A stretch of DNA of 64,000 nucleotides from SKHV01 sp963678565 (GTDB lineage Bacteria; Bacteroidota; Bacteroidia; Bacteroidales; Prolixibacteraceae): positions 1,116,001 through 1,180,000 of the forward strand of contig OY782875.1 in assembly GCA_963678565.1 (NCBI GenBank), given 5' to 3'. A program made the position numbers and the translations under genes. Positions 32,295 to 42,600 of the stretch are shown one piece after another (the first letter of the stretch is position 1; each line of letters opens with the position of its first letter). The notes below the pieces were generated by a model, which was given only the letters and a program-made list of their open reading frames with translations, ran no database searches and was not told the origin of the DNA.

Positions 32295-34026
32295 TATAAT
32301 TCAACGAAAATTTGCTTTGTCAGAAAAAGGAGCAAAAGACTTTATTAAAGGAACATTAGCAACTATATTACTCAATATAGCATTAATGCTTCCTGCAGTT
32401 TTTATATTCCTTTTTCTTGAGGAATATTTAAACAAAGTGATTAATCCTTCGGCTGCAATTATGCACGGATTGTGGTACTATATATTGCTTGGCATAAGCT
32501 TTATGCTGATAATGCTCTTTATCGCAATGTTGCAATATAAGAGTACTTTTTCCACTGTTTATGAAGAAAGTGCTAATCGTCGCATTTCTCTTGCAGAAAA
32601 GCTTCGCAAATTACCGCTGGCTTTCTTTGGTGAGAAAAATCTCTCCGACCTTACGTCGACCCTAATGGATGATAATACCGATTTAGAGCATACCTTTTCG
32701 CATGCTGTTCCTCAACTATTTGCCTCAATTATTAGTATTATTTTGGTAGCAACATGCTTATTTTTTTACAACTGGCAACTGTCATTGGCTTTGTTTTGGG
32801 TAGTTCCGTTTGCGGCAGGAATACTATTTATTGCAAAAAAACGAATAGATAAAGAAAATAAAGCCGGATACCAAACCAAACGCAATGTAAGCGAAAAAAT
32901 ACAAGAAGGTTTAGACACCATTCAGGAAATAAAATCTTACAACAAGGAAAAGGATTACGCCAAAGAATTGGACTCCACTATTGATGTGTATGAAAAACAT
33001 CTGATAAATGGAGAGTTATTTACAGGAGCAATTGTAAACAGTGCTCAAAGTTTTCTGAAACTGGGATTGGCAGGCGTTATTATTATTGGAGCAAATTTAG
33101 TAGCATCAGGGAGTGTTAGCCTGTTTGTATATTTTATTTTCCTCATGATTTCAGCGAGCATTTATAATCCCATAAACGAAGTATTTAACAATCTTGCCGC
33201 TTTGTTATACCTCAATGTTCGCATTAACCGAATGAACGAGATGCAGGCAATGCCAATTCAAAAAGGAACGGAGAAATTTAATCCTGATAATTACGATATA
33301 GAATTCAGTAATGTTGATTTTGCTTACGAAGAAGGCAAGCAAGTTTTAAGCAAGGTGTCGTTTACTGCAAAACAAGGGGAAATTACTGCTTTAGTTGGTC
33401 CGTCGGGTGGGGGAAAAAGTACTTCTGCAAAATTGGCTGCTCGCTTTTGGGATATCAGCAAAGGGAAGATAACCCTCGGCGGTCACGATATCAGTGAAAT
33501 TAACCCAGAGACTTTATTGAAAAATTATTCCATTGTTTTTCAGGATGTTGTTTTGTTCAATGCTTCTGTAAAAGACAACATTCGAATAGGGAAACGTAAT
33601 GCTACCGACGAAGAAATAATGCAAGTTGCTAAAATGGCGCAATGCGACGACTTTATTCAAAAAATGCCACAAGGTTATGATACCATTATTGGCGAAAACG
33701 GCGAAACACTTTCGGGAGGTGAACGTCAACGTGTTTCCATTGCCCGTGCTTTGCTAAAAGATGCCCCTATCGTTCTGCTCGACGAAGCTACTGCCTCACT
33801 CGATGTGGAAAACGAAACAAAAATACAGGCAGGCATTTCAGAACTGGTTAAAAACAAAACTGTATTGATTATTGCTCACCGTATGCGAACTGTTGCCAAT
33901 GCTAACAAAGTAGTTGTATTAGCTAATGGAAATGTTGCTGAAAGTGGCTCACCCAAAGATTTACAACAACAAAAGGGGATTTTTTCAAAAATGGTGGAAC
34001 GGCAGATGCAAACCGCTATTAATTAA
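32287..34026 (+). CDS. ABC transporter, half-size, fused permease and ATPase (subunit 2)
   Basis: A 579-residue partner of the preceding gene, with six helices and an ATPase domain: Walker A GPSGGGKST (about 371), signature LSGGERQR (about 476), Walker B IVLLDEAT. A frame reaches back to 32269, but the ATG at 32287 has a perfect AAGGAGG 8 nt upstream, at 32273-32279 within the end of subunit 1, and is preferred. Such a strong Shine-Dalgarno is uncommon in Bacteroidota and here couples the two subunits. Both ATPase sites look intact. Confidence 0.92.
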   Translation: MLNIIQRKFALSEKGAKDFIKGTLATILLNIALMLPAVFIFLFLEEYLNKVINPSAAIMHGLWYYILLGISFMLIMLFIAMLQYKSTFSTVYEESANRRISLAEKLRKLPLAFFGEKNLSDLTSTLMDDNTDLEHTFSHAVPQLFASIISIILVATCLFFYNWQLSLALFWVVPFAAGILFIAKKRIDKENKAGYQTKRNVSEKIQEGLDTIQEIKSYNKEKDYAKELDSTIDVYEKHLINGELFTGAIVNSAQSFLKLGLAGVIIIGANLVASGSVSLFVYFIFLMISASIYNPINEVFNNLAALLYLNVRINRMNEMQAMPIQKGTEKFNPDNYDIEFSNVDFAYEEGKQVLSKVSFTAKQGEITALVGPSGGGKSTSAKLAARFWDISKGKITLGGHDISEINPETLLKNYSIVFQDVVLFNASVKDNIRIGKRNATDEEIMQVAKMAQCDDFIQKMPQGYDTIIGENGETLSGGERQRVSIARALLKDAPIVLLDEATASLDVENETKIQAGISELVKNKTVLIIAHRMRTVANANKVVVLANGNVAESGSPKDLQQQKGIFSKMVERQMQTAIN

Positions 34027-34051
34027 ATATTAACAGTAAAAAAAATAAAAT

Positions 34052-34723
34052 ATGTCACAATTAATATTAATACGTCACGGACAATCCGTTTGGAACCTTA
34101 AAAACGTGTTTACAGGATGGGTAGATGTCCCCCTTTCTTCCAAAGGTATAACCGAAGCAATACATGCCGGAGAACAGTTGGCAAACATACAATTTGACAC
34201 GGTTTTTACCTCGGTACAAGTGCGGGCTATTGAGACAGCAATGCTTGCCCTTGCACAGAACAAGAGCGATAAAACACCTGTAGTTGTTCATTCAGAAGGT
34301 AAAATGAAGGATTGGACAAGCATTTACAGTGATGGTATGAATCAAAACATCATTCCTGTTTATCAAGATTGGCATTTAAACGAACGATACTACGGTGAAT
34401 TGCAGGGAAAGAATAAAGCCGAAACGGCTGAAGAATATGGCAATGAGCAAGTACATCAATGGCGACGCAGTTACGATGTTCCACCACCAAATGGCGAATG
34501 TTTGAAAGACACTGCCGAGCGCACTATTCCTTTCTTCAAAGAAAACATAATTCCACAATTGGAACAAGGGAAAAACGTGTTGGTGTCGGCACATGGCAAC
34601 AGCTTACGCTCCATTGTAATGCACATTGAAAATCTGACAAAAGAAGGCGTTCTTGAATTGGAAATTCCCACGGGAAAACCTCTTTTTTATGAGATGAATA
34701 ATGGAGTATTGAACAAAAAATAA
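34052..34723 (+). CDS. gpmA: 2,3-bisphosphoglycerate-dependent phosphoglycerate mutase
   Basis: A 223-residue histidine phosphatase superfamily enzyme. The phospho-His motif LIRHGQSVWN, GWVDVPLS, ERYYGELQGKNKAET and the second His in SAHGNSLR all match GpmA of the dPGM family, with slightly short C-terminus. It interconverts 3- and 2-phosphoglycerate. It lies 25 nt after the ABC genes and 5 nt before a methyltransferase, an unusual place for a glycolytic enzyme; it may be a second copy or have a different phosphatase role in this cassette. Confidence 0.88.
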   Translation: MSQLILIRHGQSVWNLKNVFTGWVDVPLSSKGITEAIHAGEQLANIQFDTVFTSVQVRAIETAMLALAQNKSDKTPVVVHSEGKMKDWTSIYSDGMNQNIIPVYQDWHLNERYYGELQGKNKAETAEEYGNEQVHQWRRSYDVPPPNGECLKDTAERTIPFFKENIIPQLEQGKNVLVSAHGNSLRSIVMHIENLTKEGVLELEIPTGKPLFYEMNNGVLNKK

Positions 34724-34728
34724 TCATT

Positions 34729-35754
34729 ATGAATATACCAATATTACATTCACAATACGGAAAGCTGAACAACCTATTGTACATCAGCTATGTTCCAAAA
34801 GTTATCAATGCTGCGATCGAGATAAATCTTTTTGAAGAATTGTCGAGAAATGATCTTGCATTGGACGCTATTGTTACCAAACTCAGAATAGATAAAGCAG
34901 TAACCGAAGCTTTGTTAAAAGTGCTTGAAAAGGTTGGACTGGTAGCAATGGAAAACGACACCTATGGCTTAACTGTTCTTGCTGAAGAATATCTTGTAAA
35001 GTCATCGGAAGCCTGTCAACTTAATGCTATTCAGCAGTTCAACGGCAGTAATGGTCCGTTCGATTATATAATTCAAGCATTGAAAGGTGAAATGCCCGAA
35101 TTTGATGGTAAAATGTGGAATACCAAAGAAGCATCCATCAATATGGAACAAGGAATGAAAGCAGGAGGATTGCAAGGAGTTTTGAAGTTTGTGAAAAACC
35201 TTCCTGAATTTGCATCGTGTACCAAAATGTGCGACTTAGCAGGCAATATCGGTTATTTTTCGTATGCTTTTTTACACGAGAATTTGAACTTAAAAGCACA
35301 CGTTTACGACTTGCCCGAAGTTTGTGAAAATGCCAAAGAGCTAAAGCGGAATGAAAAGGACTTTAGTCGAGTAAGTTATCACGGTTTTAATATGAAAAAC
35401 AACGATGACTTTGGCGAAGGTTATGACCTATTTTTTGTTTCGCATTATTTATACGAGTACGGTGCTAAAGGCAAATTAGTCGATTTTCTAAAACGAGTAA
35501 ACAAATCAATGAAATCGGGAGGTGTTTTCGTCTCAAATCATATTTGCGACAAAGCAATAGACAATGAAAGCGAGTTAACACTGGCATTGGTCGAATTACA
35601 TACAAGAGCATTGGGGTATCCAACCCATCAGCTTTCCGAATTTGAGATGAAAGACGCCTTAACCAAAGCCGGTTTTGGCAATTTTACAGTTCAGCAACCC
35701 GATAGCAGCTATGGTTTTCCTTCTCTGCTTTTATCAGCTAAAAAGATTAAATAA
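34729..35754 (+). CDS. class I SAM-dependent methyltransferase with winged-helix dimerisation domain
   Basis: A 341-residue protein of the plant-type/polyketide O-methyltransferase group. Residues 1-100 form the helical dimerisation and winged-helix region (NLFEELSRNDL, EALLKVLEKVGL). The SAM-binding loop is DLAGNIGYFS, a variant of DLGGGxG, followed by VYDLPEV and VSHYLYEYG. Members methylate hydroxyl, amine or thiol groups of small molecules. Last gene of the TetR-ABC-gpmA cassette; together with an exporter it suggests that the cassette modifies and expels a compound. Confidence 0.82.
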   Translation: MNIPILHSQYGKLNNLLYISYVPKVINAAIEINLFEELSRNDLALDAIVTKLRIDKAVTEALLKVLEKVGLVAMENDTYGLTVLAEEYLVKSSEACQLNAIQQFNGSNGPFDYIIQALKGEMPEFDGKMWNTKEASINMEQGMKAGGLQGVLKFVKNLPEFASCTKMCDLAGNIGYFSYAFLHENLNLKAHVYDLPEVCENAKELKRNEKDFSRVSYHGFNMKNNDDFGEGYDLFFVSHYLYEYGAKGKLVDFLKRVNKSMKSGGVFVSNHICDKAIDNESELTLALVELHTRALGYPTHQLSEFEMKDALTKAGFGNFTVQQPDSSYGFPSLLLSAKKIK

Positions 35755-36516
35755 TTTACTATGAAAATTGTATGCTCATTCGAAAGCATTTGGCTGAGTG
35801 ATGCCATTGTCGGTGCTTGTCAGTGTGTTTAAACAAAAACTAGTTCTATCCCTGATAGATTTTACCACTTACAACTGAATTTTCTCCTGTTGCATATCCA
35901 TTTCCAATATTGTTTGCCAAATTCGAAATCGCTTTTTATCAAAATAATCTTATACATATAAAGCCATTGTTCGCGATATAGCTGTTCTTGTATTACTTTC
36001 TTCTACTGCATACAAGTTTATGAGTTATGTAATTTTACTGGTGTAGTAACTATATATCGATACGTATTGTAGAAAATTAATTATCAAATCCATGGATAAT
36101 TTGGAATAAACTTTATAATTTTAGGAATGTATCATAGAATCCGACTATTAGAATTTAGGATAATCTTTTAAAAAAGCAATTGTGTAACCCAATGCCAATA
36201 TTATTTCCCCCAGGAAATGATCTTCAGCAGAAATGTTTATTGATTATTCATTCTTAAAGTCCTGGACGGAGAAGAAGTTGCATGTCGAACCTTTCAACGA
36301 AGTGTCGGGCAGGCTTTCTAAAAGCTTCAAATGCCTCAGGACATGGGCAGGACGATTTTTACTCGATTCAAATGCTCTAGGACGATCAGCGGGGTTTGAT
36401 ACACTCTGAAATGAGTAAGGTTTAAAGTTTCACATTTTCTTGAAATCAATGGCAGCTTGAGTCATTCAGGTGATTGATTACAATAAATCAAATTTATTAG
36501 CTAACTAATTTTTAAC
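35755..36516. other. long stretch with little coding signal, possibly decayed
   Basis: About 760 nt after the methyltransferase. Candidates: a 23-codon plus-strand ORF at 35761-35832; a 58-codon plus-strand ORF at 36233-36409 with ordinary codon use but no recognised motif; and a minus-strand frame from about 36008 to 35780 with only two stops in 78 codons that reads DYFDKKRFRIWQTILEMDMQ, as a decayed gene might. Two partial copies of a TTCAAATGC-T-AGGAC motif lie at about 36327 and 36367. I cannot name any of these. Confidence 0.35.
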
Positions 36517-36546
36517 ATGAAAATTTAAAATTTAAATGTATTTAGA

Positions 36547-37227
36547 TTGCGAAATGAGGAACATTTCCAATTTCAAACCGAGTTTAAAGGTTTAGTAGAA
36601 GATTTTACTCCGCTTACCTTGAATATTGAAGCAGCTTTTGCAGCTTATATTTCGTATTACGAAAAAGAGCAAACTGCTTTGAATTTTGTAATGAAAAGTA
36701 GTTATACTGCAAAAATTGTTGATGAAGATCATCATCGCGATGAAATTGTGTTGGGAACAAAGAATTCAGTAAATGCTTGTTTATATCATTACGATGCAGC
36801 GGTGGTTGATGCAGCCCAGAAAGTGAAGATTGTATTCGATAGTTATGGAAATATTTCAAAGAAGTCGTACGATCAAGAAACGGCTGCTATTTATAAATTG
36901 ATTGTAGAGCTAACGACCAATTATGCCGAAGAGATTGCCCTGATGAATTTAAGTGGATGGTTAAATGAGTTAAAATTGGCAAACGAATCGTTTGAAGCAT
37001 TAATCGGGGAACGCTATACGGAAGCATCAGAAAAAGGAGAATATCGAATGAGTGGTGTACGCAAAGAGGTTGATACGGCCTATAATGCAGTGATTGATCG
37101 AATTGAAGCCTTAATTTTGATCAATGGAGATGACAATTATATTGATTTTGTAATCCAATTGAATGTACGTATTGAAAAATACAATACAATAATTGCGCAG
37201 CGCGAAGGTAGGGCTGCCAATGCTTAG
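36547..37227 (+). CDS. DUF6261-family protein with a stop codon near its original start
   Basis: A 226-residue helical protein opening with LRNEEHFQFQTEF, a pattern I associate with DUF6261 proteins of Bacteroidota; function unknown. The normal family start appears to be the in-frame ATG at 36517 (ATG AAA ATT), but the fourth codon is TAA (36526-36528), after which the frame continues N-L-N-V-F-R-L-R-N-E-E. Expression would need re-initiation, for example at TTG 36547, or read-through. The remaining frame is fully open, so the mutation is recent or tolerated. Another broken relative is at 3478-3876. Confidence 0.7.
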   Translation: MRNEEHFQFQTEFKGLVEDFTPLTLNIEAAFAAYISYYEKEQTALNFVMKSSYTAKIVDEDHHRDEIVLGTKNSVNACLYHYDAAVVDAAQKVKIVFDSYGNISKKSYDQETAAIYKLIVELTTNYAEEIALMNLSGWLNELKLANESFEALIGERYTEASEKGEYRMSGVRKEVDTAYNAVIDRIEALILINGDDNYIDFVIQLNVRIEKYNTIIAQREGRAANA

Positions 37228-37275
37228 GCGTAGAACTTTGTAATTTCAATCATAAGTCAATTTTTTATTAAAGAA

Positions 37276-37309
37276 TAACTATCCTAAAGTTCTAACTTTA
37301 GGATAGTTA
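37276..37309. repeat. perfect 16-bp hairpin
   Basis: TAACTATCCTAAAGTT, a CT loop, then the exact reverse complement. No T-tract follows. It lies 49 nt after the DUF6261 stop. It could be a terminator of unusual form or a small palindromic element. Confidence 0.75.
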
Positions 37310-37343
37310 ATAAACCGAAGTGAGGAGGAGTGTGAGCTTGCTA

Positions 37344-37372
37344 ACCTACAAGATTTCGAAAGCCTTGTAGGT
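37344..37372. repeat. palindromic intergenic repeat ACCTACAAG/CTTGTAGGT
   Basis: Perfect 9-bp inverted repeat around an 11-nt loop that itself holds TTTCGAAA. Similar CTACAAGG...CCTTGTAG palindromes are, from general knowledge, frequent between genes in Bacteroidota. Confidence 0.55.
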
Positions 37373-37403
37373 GTTCTATTTTGCATATTTCGCTTCACAT
37401 CAT

Positions 37404-37436
37404 AAAAAAGGATGCCCATTGGACATCCTTTTTATG
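37404..37436. terminator. terminator of the SusCD operon (and of the plus-strand unit)
   Basis: Stem AAAAAGGATG / CATCCTTTTT with a 9-nt loop, A-tract and T-tract on both sides, so it can act in both directions. It lies 34 nt beyond the SusD stop. Confidence 0.85.
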
Positions 37437-37469
37437 TGTTAAAAAATAACCGACAAAATTACAAATGAA

Positions 37470-39638
37470 TTAATTCGTTTCTTGAGAGAACCCATATCCA
37501 TTAGTCGCCGCTGATGTAGATAGTGTTTGATAATTAATCGGAATTAAATAAATTGGAGCATTACCTTCTACATATCCTTTGTAAATGTACGAAGAGTACT
37601 CATCAGAGAAATCAGTAACTTCAATATCTCCTTCTGCTGCAATTTTTGTTCCAACAATATCTGCACCCCATCGTTGTCTTTCATAACCATCAGCCTCTAA
37701 TTCGGCAGCTTCAGAACCATTTGGATCAATATATCTGAATAGTCCTTTAATTGCAACGTTGGTTTTATAATCATCATTATATTTAGCACCAATGCCTGGA
37801 CCGGCAATATTCTCCCAATCGTTGTATTGACCTCTCCATCCTGGGAACAATACAGGATCATTTTGGTCTGTACATTGTGTGGTTAAACGATTTCCATATT
37901 TATTATTTGCTTGTGCATCTACCATCTTAGTCCAAACATATGCAGGTAGCTCATTACCATTATCAAAAGTAGCATAACCTTGAGTTTTTAATTCACTTAC
38001 CATTTTTGCCAAATTTTGTTTTAAATTGGTAATCATTTCAGGAAATTTTCCGTTACGAATCATATCCCATTTACGAATACCCTCTCCGGCAAATTCAAGT
38101 TTTCTTTCATCCAGAATTGCATCAACTAAGTCTGTACCCGAAAGTCCGTTAATGTAGTTTTCAACTTTTTCTTGCTGCATATCCGGAGCAAATGCTCTGC
38201 TACGTACTTTTTTTAGTTCTGCTTTTGCCGCAGCTTCATCACCTAATTCAGCATAAACTTCAGCAAGCATTAAAATTACATCAGACATTCGCATGTATGG
38301 ATTATTAACACCAGCCTGACGTTTAGCCTGATAATAAGGAGGATTCATCCTGTTCTCGTCCCATTTATTATTGGATAAACCACCTAGGGTTTTATTCCCA
38401 GGAACAAAACTTAGCAAAGTTTCTCTTCCTTGCCCGGTACTTGCTGTTACCGCAACAGTTACATCACGTCTTAAATCTTCTGGATCATAATCTCCGTAAT
38501 AAAATGTTGGATGCATTCTGCTTTGTCCATAGTTTTTGCAAGGGAAATTATTACTAGATCCTCCGCCAGACGGACGGCCAAATGCATAAGGCCGCTCTGT
38601 TTGCTCCCCTTGGGTTTCTTCTATTTCATAAAGAGATTCGGAAGATGTGTTTAGATTTAACATCTGTTGAAAAACATATTGAAATGGATTTCCGTAACCA
38701 TCTGCAATTTCTCCTCGTGGATCTGAATTTACTAATCGAACTGTACCTGAATTATTAACGCAATCCTCAAGATATGTTTTAGCTATTTCATAAAATTTCT
38801 TATAATCTGTGCGACGCGTGTAAACACCTCCGCTATATTCGTTTCCAATTTTATTAAAAGAAATTGTATTTCCATCTAAATCAGAATAAAAATCAGCAGG
38901 AAGATCGGTTCTTCTTGTGGCGTAACCACCTGCATATAAACACATTCTGCCTAGTAGACCTTCTGCATAGGAGCGGTTCATCGTTAATGCGGTTGTACCT
39001 TCTTTACCTGGTCTGTACATGATTGGTATCACTGTTTTAAGCTTGTTTATATGGTACTCATATATATAGTCTCTAGATGTTAAAACTGTATCAACTTCTA
39101 AAGAAGTATATTGATGAGGAACATCTCCATAATATCTGCAAAGTTCAAAGTACATGGTTGCTCTTAAAGTAACTGCTTCACCATATATTTCAGATAACTT
39201 TGTTGGTGTTGCATCTTCAGCCATCCATTCATTGCGATACATCTCAGTTGCTTCATAGTTTGTAATAAGTTTATTACAAACAGCTATAATGTTATATGCA
39301 TTTACATATGGATCTTTATAGTGATCAATATTCCAACTTTCTGTTCCTCCATCATACAGGTTTTCAGGAATATGACGATCTTGATCAGTATATTTTTCCG
39401 GATGCTTTTCAGCATCAGAACTACATACCGATAGTTCATAAAACAATCCATTTGAATGGATATTACTAGCTCTCCATGTTTCGTATGCTCCAGACAATGC
39501 ACCTCTTGCATTTTCAGGGTTTGAAAGGTATTCGTCTGCAGTTAAATCTGATGGTGATGATTGATCTAGAAAATCGCTACAGGATGATAAATTGACAATC
39601 AGTCCAAGTATTAATGTTATATAAATTAACTTTTTCAT
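37470..39638 (-). CDS. SusD/RagB-family outer-membrane lipoprotein
   Basis: A 722-residue surface glycan-binding lipoprotein. The lipobox is LSSC (Cys20), followed by the conserved SusD start FLDQSSPSDLT. The TPR-like helices include LRATMYFELCRYYGDVP and the SusD-RagB segment has VRSRAF and the ILDERKLEFAGEG-W motif. It is longer than the usual 500-600 residues, mostly in the C-terminal half. It lies 19 nt after its SusC. With the HTCS next door and the pectin operon about 8 kb away, a pectic oligosaccharide is the likely ligand, by context. Confidence 0.92.
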   Translation of the reverse strand: MKKLIYITLILGLIVNLSSCSDFLDQSSPSDLTADEYLSNPENARGALSGAYETWRASNIHSNGLFYELSVCSSDAEKHPEKYTDQDRHIPENLYDGGTESWNIDHYKDPYVNAYNIIAVCNKLITNYEATEMYRNEWMAEDATPTKLSEIYGEAVTLRATMYFELCRYYGDVPHQYTSLEVDTVLTSRDYIYEYHINKLKTVIPIMYRPGKEGTTALTMNRSYAEGLLGRMCLYAGGYATRRTDLPADFYSDLDGNTISFNKIGNEYSGGVYTRRTDYKKFYEIAKTYLEDCVNNSGTVRLVNSDPRGEIADGYGNPFQYVFQQMLNLNTSSESLYEIEETQGEQTERPYAFGRPSGGGSSNNFPCKNYGQSRMHPTFYYGDYDPEDLRRDVTVAVTASTGQGRETLLSFVPGNKTLGGLSNNKWDENRMNPPYYQAKRQAGVNNPYMRMSDVILMLAEVYAELGDEAAAKAELKKVRSRAFAPDMQQEKVENYINGLSGTDLVDAILDERKLEFAGEGIRKWDMIRNGKFPEMITNLKQNLAKMVSELKTQGYATFDNGNELPAYVWTKMVDAQANNKYGNRLTTQCTDQNDPVLFPGWRGQYNDWENIAGPGIGAKYNDDYKTNVAIKGLFRYIDPNGSEAAELEADGYERQRWGADIVGTKIAAEGDIEVTDFSDEYSSYIYKGYVEGNAPIYLIPINYQTLSTSAATNGYGFSQETN

Positions 39639-39657
39639 ATCTATCTAATATTTTTTA

Positions 39658-42600
39658 TTAAAAATCAATATTGACACCAAATGTAAAGGTTCTTGATCTT
39701 GGGTAAGTTCCAAAATCAAGTCCAGGAGTTGCATAAACTCCTTTGTCATCTTCTGAACTTACTTCAGGGTCTAGTCCACTATAATTTGTTAATGTAAATA
39801 AATTACCTCCGGTAACATAGATTCTTAAGCGTTGAATTGCAACTTTTTGAGAAATACTTTTTGGTAGTGTATATCCAAGTGTAAGTGTATTTAAACGTAA
39901 ATAATCTGATTTTTCAAAAAAGTCGGATAATACAACTCCGTTTTCGGCGTAAGGTAAATGATATTTTGCATTGGCATTTAATGCCCTTAATCCAGCAGGA
40001 TCAGTTACTGCATAAAGATCACCAGATTCATCAATATCATAAACTTTATAGGCATCTTTTATAAAGTCAAGCTTGTTCGCCCCAAATCCATCTTGTTTTC
40101 TCCCAGTTAAGCTTAAAAGCTTCGAAACATTGTATACATGTCCTCCAAGAGCGTAAGTTAAATTTGCATTAAAATCAATGCCTTTGTAATATAAATTTAG
40201 ACCAAATCCTCCAGTGTGTAAAGGGGTTACTTGACCCAGTTCTGTGATATCGTTTTCATCAATTTTACCATCACCACTGGTGTCTTTTATTTTGAGTGCT
40301 CCCGGGAAAATATTTGCAGATATATTTTCTCCTTCTTGATTAATAACCATTCCAGCACCGACTTTAAATGGATTTGGATAAGCACCACTAGGTACTGTAG
40401 CACCATAATAAGGTACTTTTTCTTTCAGCGTATAAACCCCATTTATATAATTAAAATCATCTAATGTATAAAATCCGTCTGATTCATATCCTCTTACAGT
40501 ACCAATTGGTACATCTACTTTAAAGATATAATCAGACGAAGGACGAGTGGAGTTTGACATCCAATCAGAGCCATAATGATTGATTGCACTTGGTGATAAC
40601 TCATCAATTTTATTTTTGTTGTAATTATAAGTGGCATTCACACTGACTGAAAAATCTTTTTGACGTACAATATCGGCTGCAAGTGATAGCTCTACCCCTC
40701 TATTGGATGTGCTACCAACATTTTGAAATTGAGTAGAAAAACCACTTTCTGGTGCTACAGGAATTTCTCCCAGTAGATCTTTGGTGTTGTTCCAATAAAC
40801 CTCTAAACTACCATAAATATGATTGTTGAATATTCCATAATCTAAACCAAGATTTCTTGAAATAGTAGTTTCCCATTTTAAATTTGGACTAGGATAATAT
40901 CCTTTTGATTCAGAAATTTTGTCTCCATTACTGGCAAAAGAAGTATCATATAAATCATTCCATGCATAATATGGAATATTGTCCATACCGGCAGTACCTA
41001 TGGATGCCCTTAATTTTAAATTATCCAACCAACTATTACCAGCCATAAATGGCTCATCGGATATTCTCCATGCTAATGCTGCTGCTGGAAAATACCCCCA
41101 ACTATTTTCTGGTGCAAATTTAGAAGATGCATCTGCTCTCAAAGTTGCAGTGACTAAATAGCGACCTTTGTATGAGTAATTTAAACGTCCGAAATATGAT
41201 ACAGTTGTTTTGGCAACACCTATGTTGTTATTAAAATCAAAATAAGGTTTGTTTATTACATCGACAGATACCGAATCGCCATTGGCTTTGAAATAGGTTT
41301 GTGGTATATAATATACCCCATTTTGAATACGTCCCATTGTGGTTTCAAAATCATAGTCTGCCGGATATCCTTGCATTTCTATTTTTGAACTGGTTGAATT
41401 TGATTGTGATATTTCATTACCAGCCAATACCGAAACTTTATGACTATCTCCTAACCCTTGTATCTCATAGTTTAATGTATTTGCTACACGATAGCCATAA
41501 CCTCTTTTTAAATTGAGTCTGGCACTTCTGTCCATAATAATGTTATCGATGTTTGGTAAGTTTCTACCTGCATCGTATCGCTGAGATTCATTATAGCTTT
41601 TACTGCCGGATATCTCAGAACGGAACGTTAGTCCTTTAATTATCTCCAAGTCTAGATAAACCAATCCTCTAAATTTTTCATTATTTGAAATATCCTCAAT
41701 GTCTATTGTTTTTTGATAAGGATTATAAGCTTCATCAATATTACTACTACCATCCCCGAAGGCTGGAGCTTCTGGTATACTTCCATGTCCAAGTGGATCG
41801 TCTATTGGGCTAAATGTATAAGCAGATGAAAGAATTGAGCCGACTCCGTTTGATGTGCTTTCATTTCCTTCTCTACGAGTATTAACATAGCTTATATTAA
41901 AGCCAATTTTAGCATTCTTGTACAATTTATGATCAATCTTCAGATTTGCATTATAACGTCTGTAGCCCGATTTGATTTTTATTCCTTCATCGTCAGACAT
42001 GTTTGCACCGAAATAAATTGATGTTTTATCAGTTGCACTAGACAAACTTATATTATGTTCTTTAGACATTGCATTTCGAATAAGATCATCAGTATAATTA
42101 TGTGATTTTATTGCTGCATAATCATTCCATGCGTCTATTCCAGAATGTCCATAGCTATTTGTGTTTGCACTACCTAATCCAAAATATTCAGCAAATTGTT
42201 GTCCTGCAGATGCTTGATATGCGGTCATGTAACTCCATTGGAATAATAGGTAGTCTTGGGAATTCAATGCTTCCAAGCGATTAGAAATATTTTTAAATTG
42301 GGTATATCCACTATACGAGACTTTTGTTTTACCTTCTTTAATTGATGAACCTTTAGTTGTAATTAATATTACTCCATTTGCCCCTCTTGCTCCATAAATT
42401 GCAGTGGAGGCAGCATCTTTTAAAATATCGATTGTTGCAATCTGGTCAGCAGGAATATCACTTAAGGTTCCGCCAGGAACACCATCAACAACAACTAATG
42501 GATCGTTTGATTGTGTAATTGAACCGCCACCACGAATACGGATTTTTACATCTGCTCCGGGTCTGCCGTCCTGACTCGATACAACAACTCCAGCTAATTT

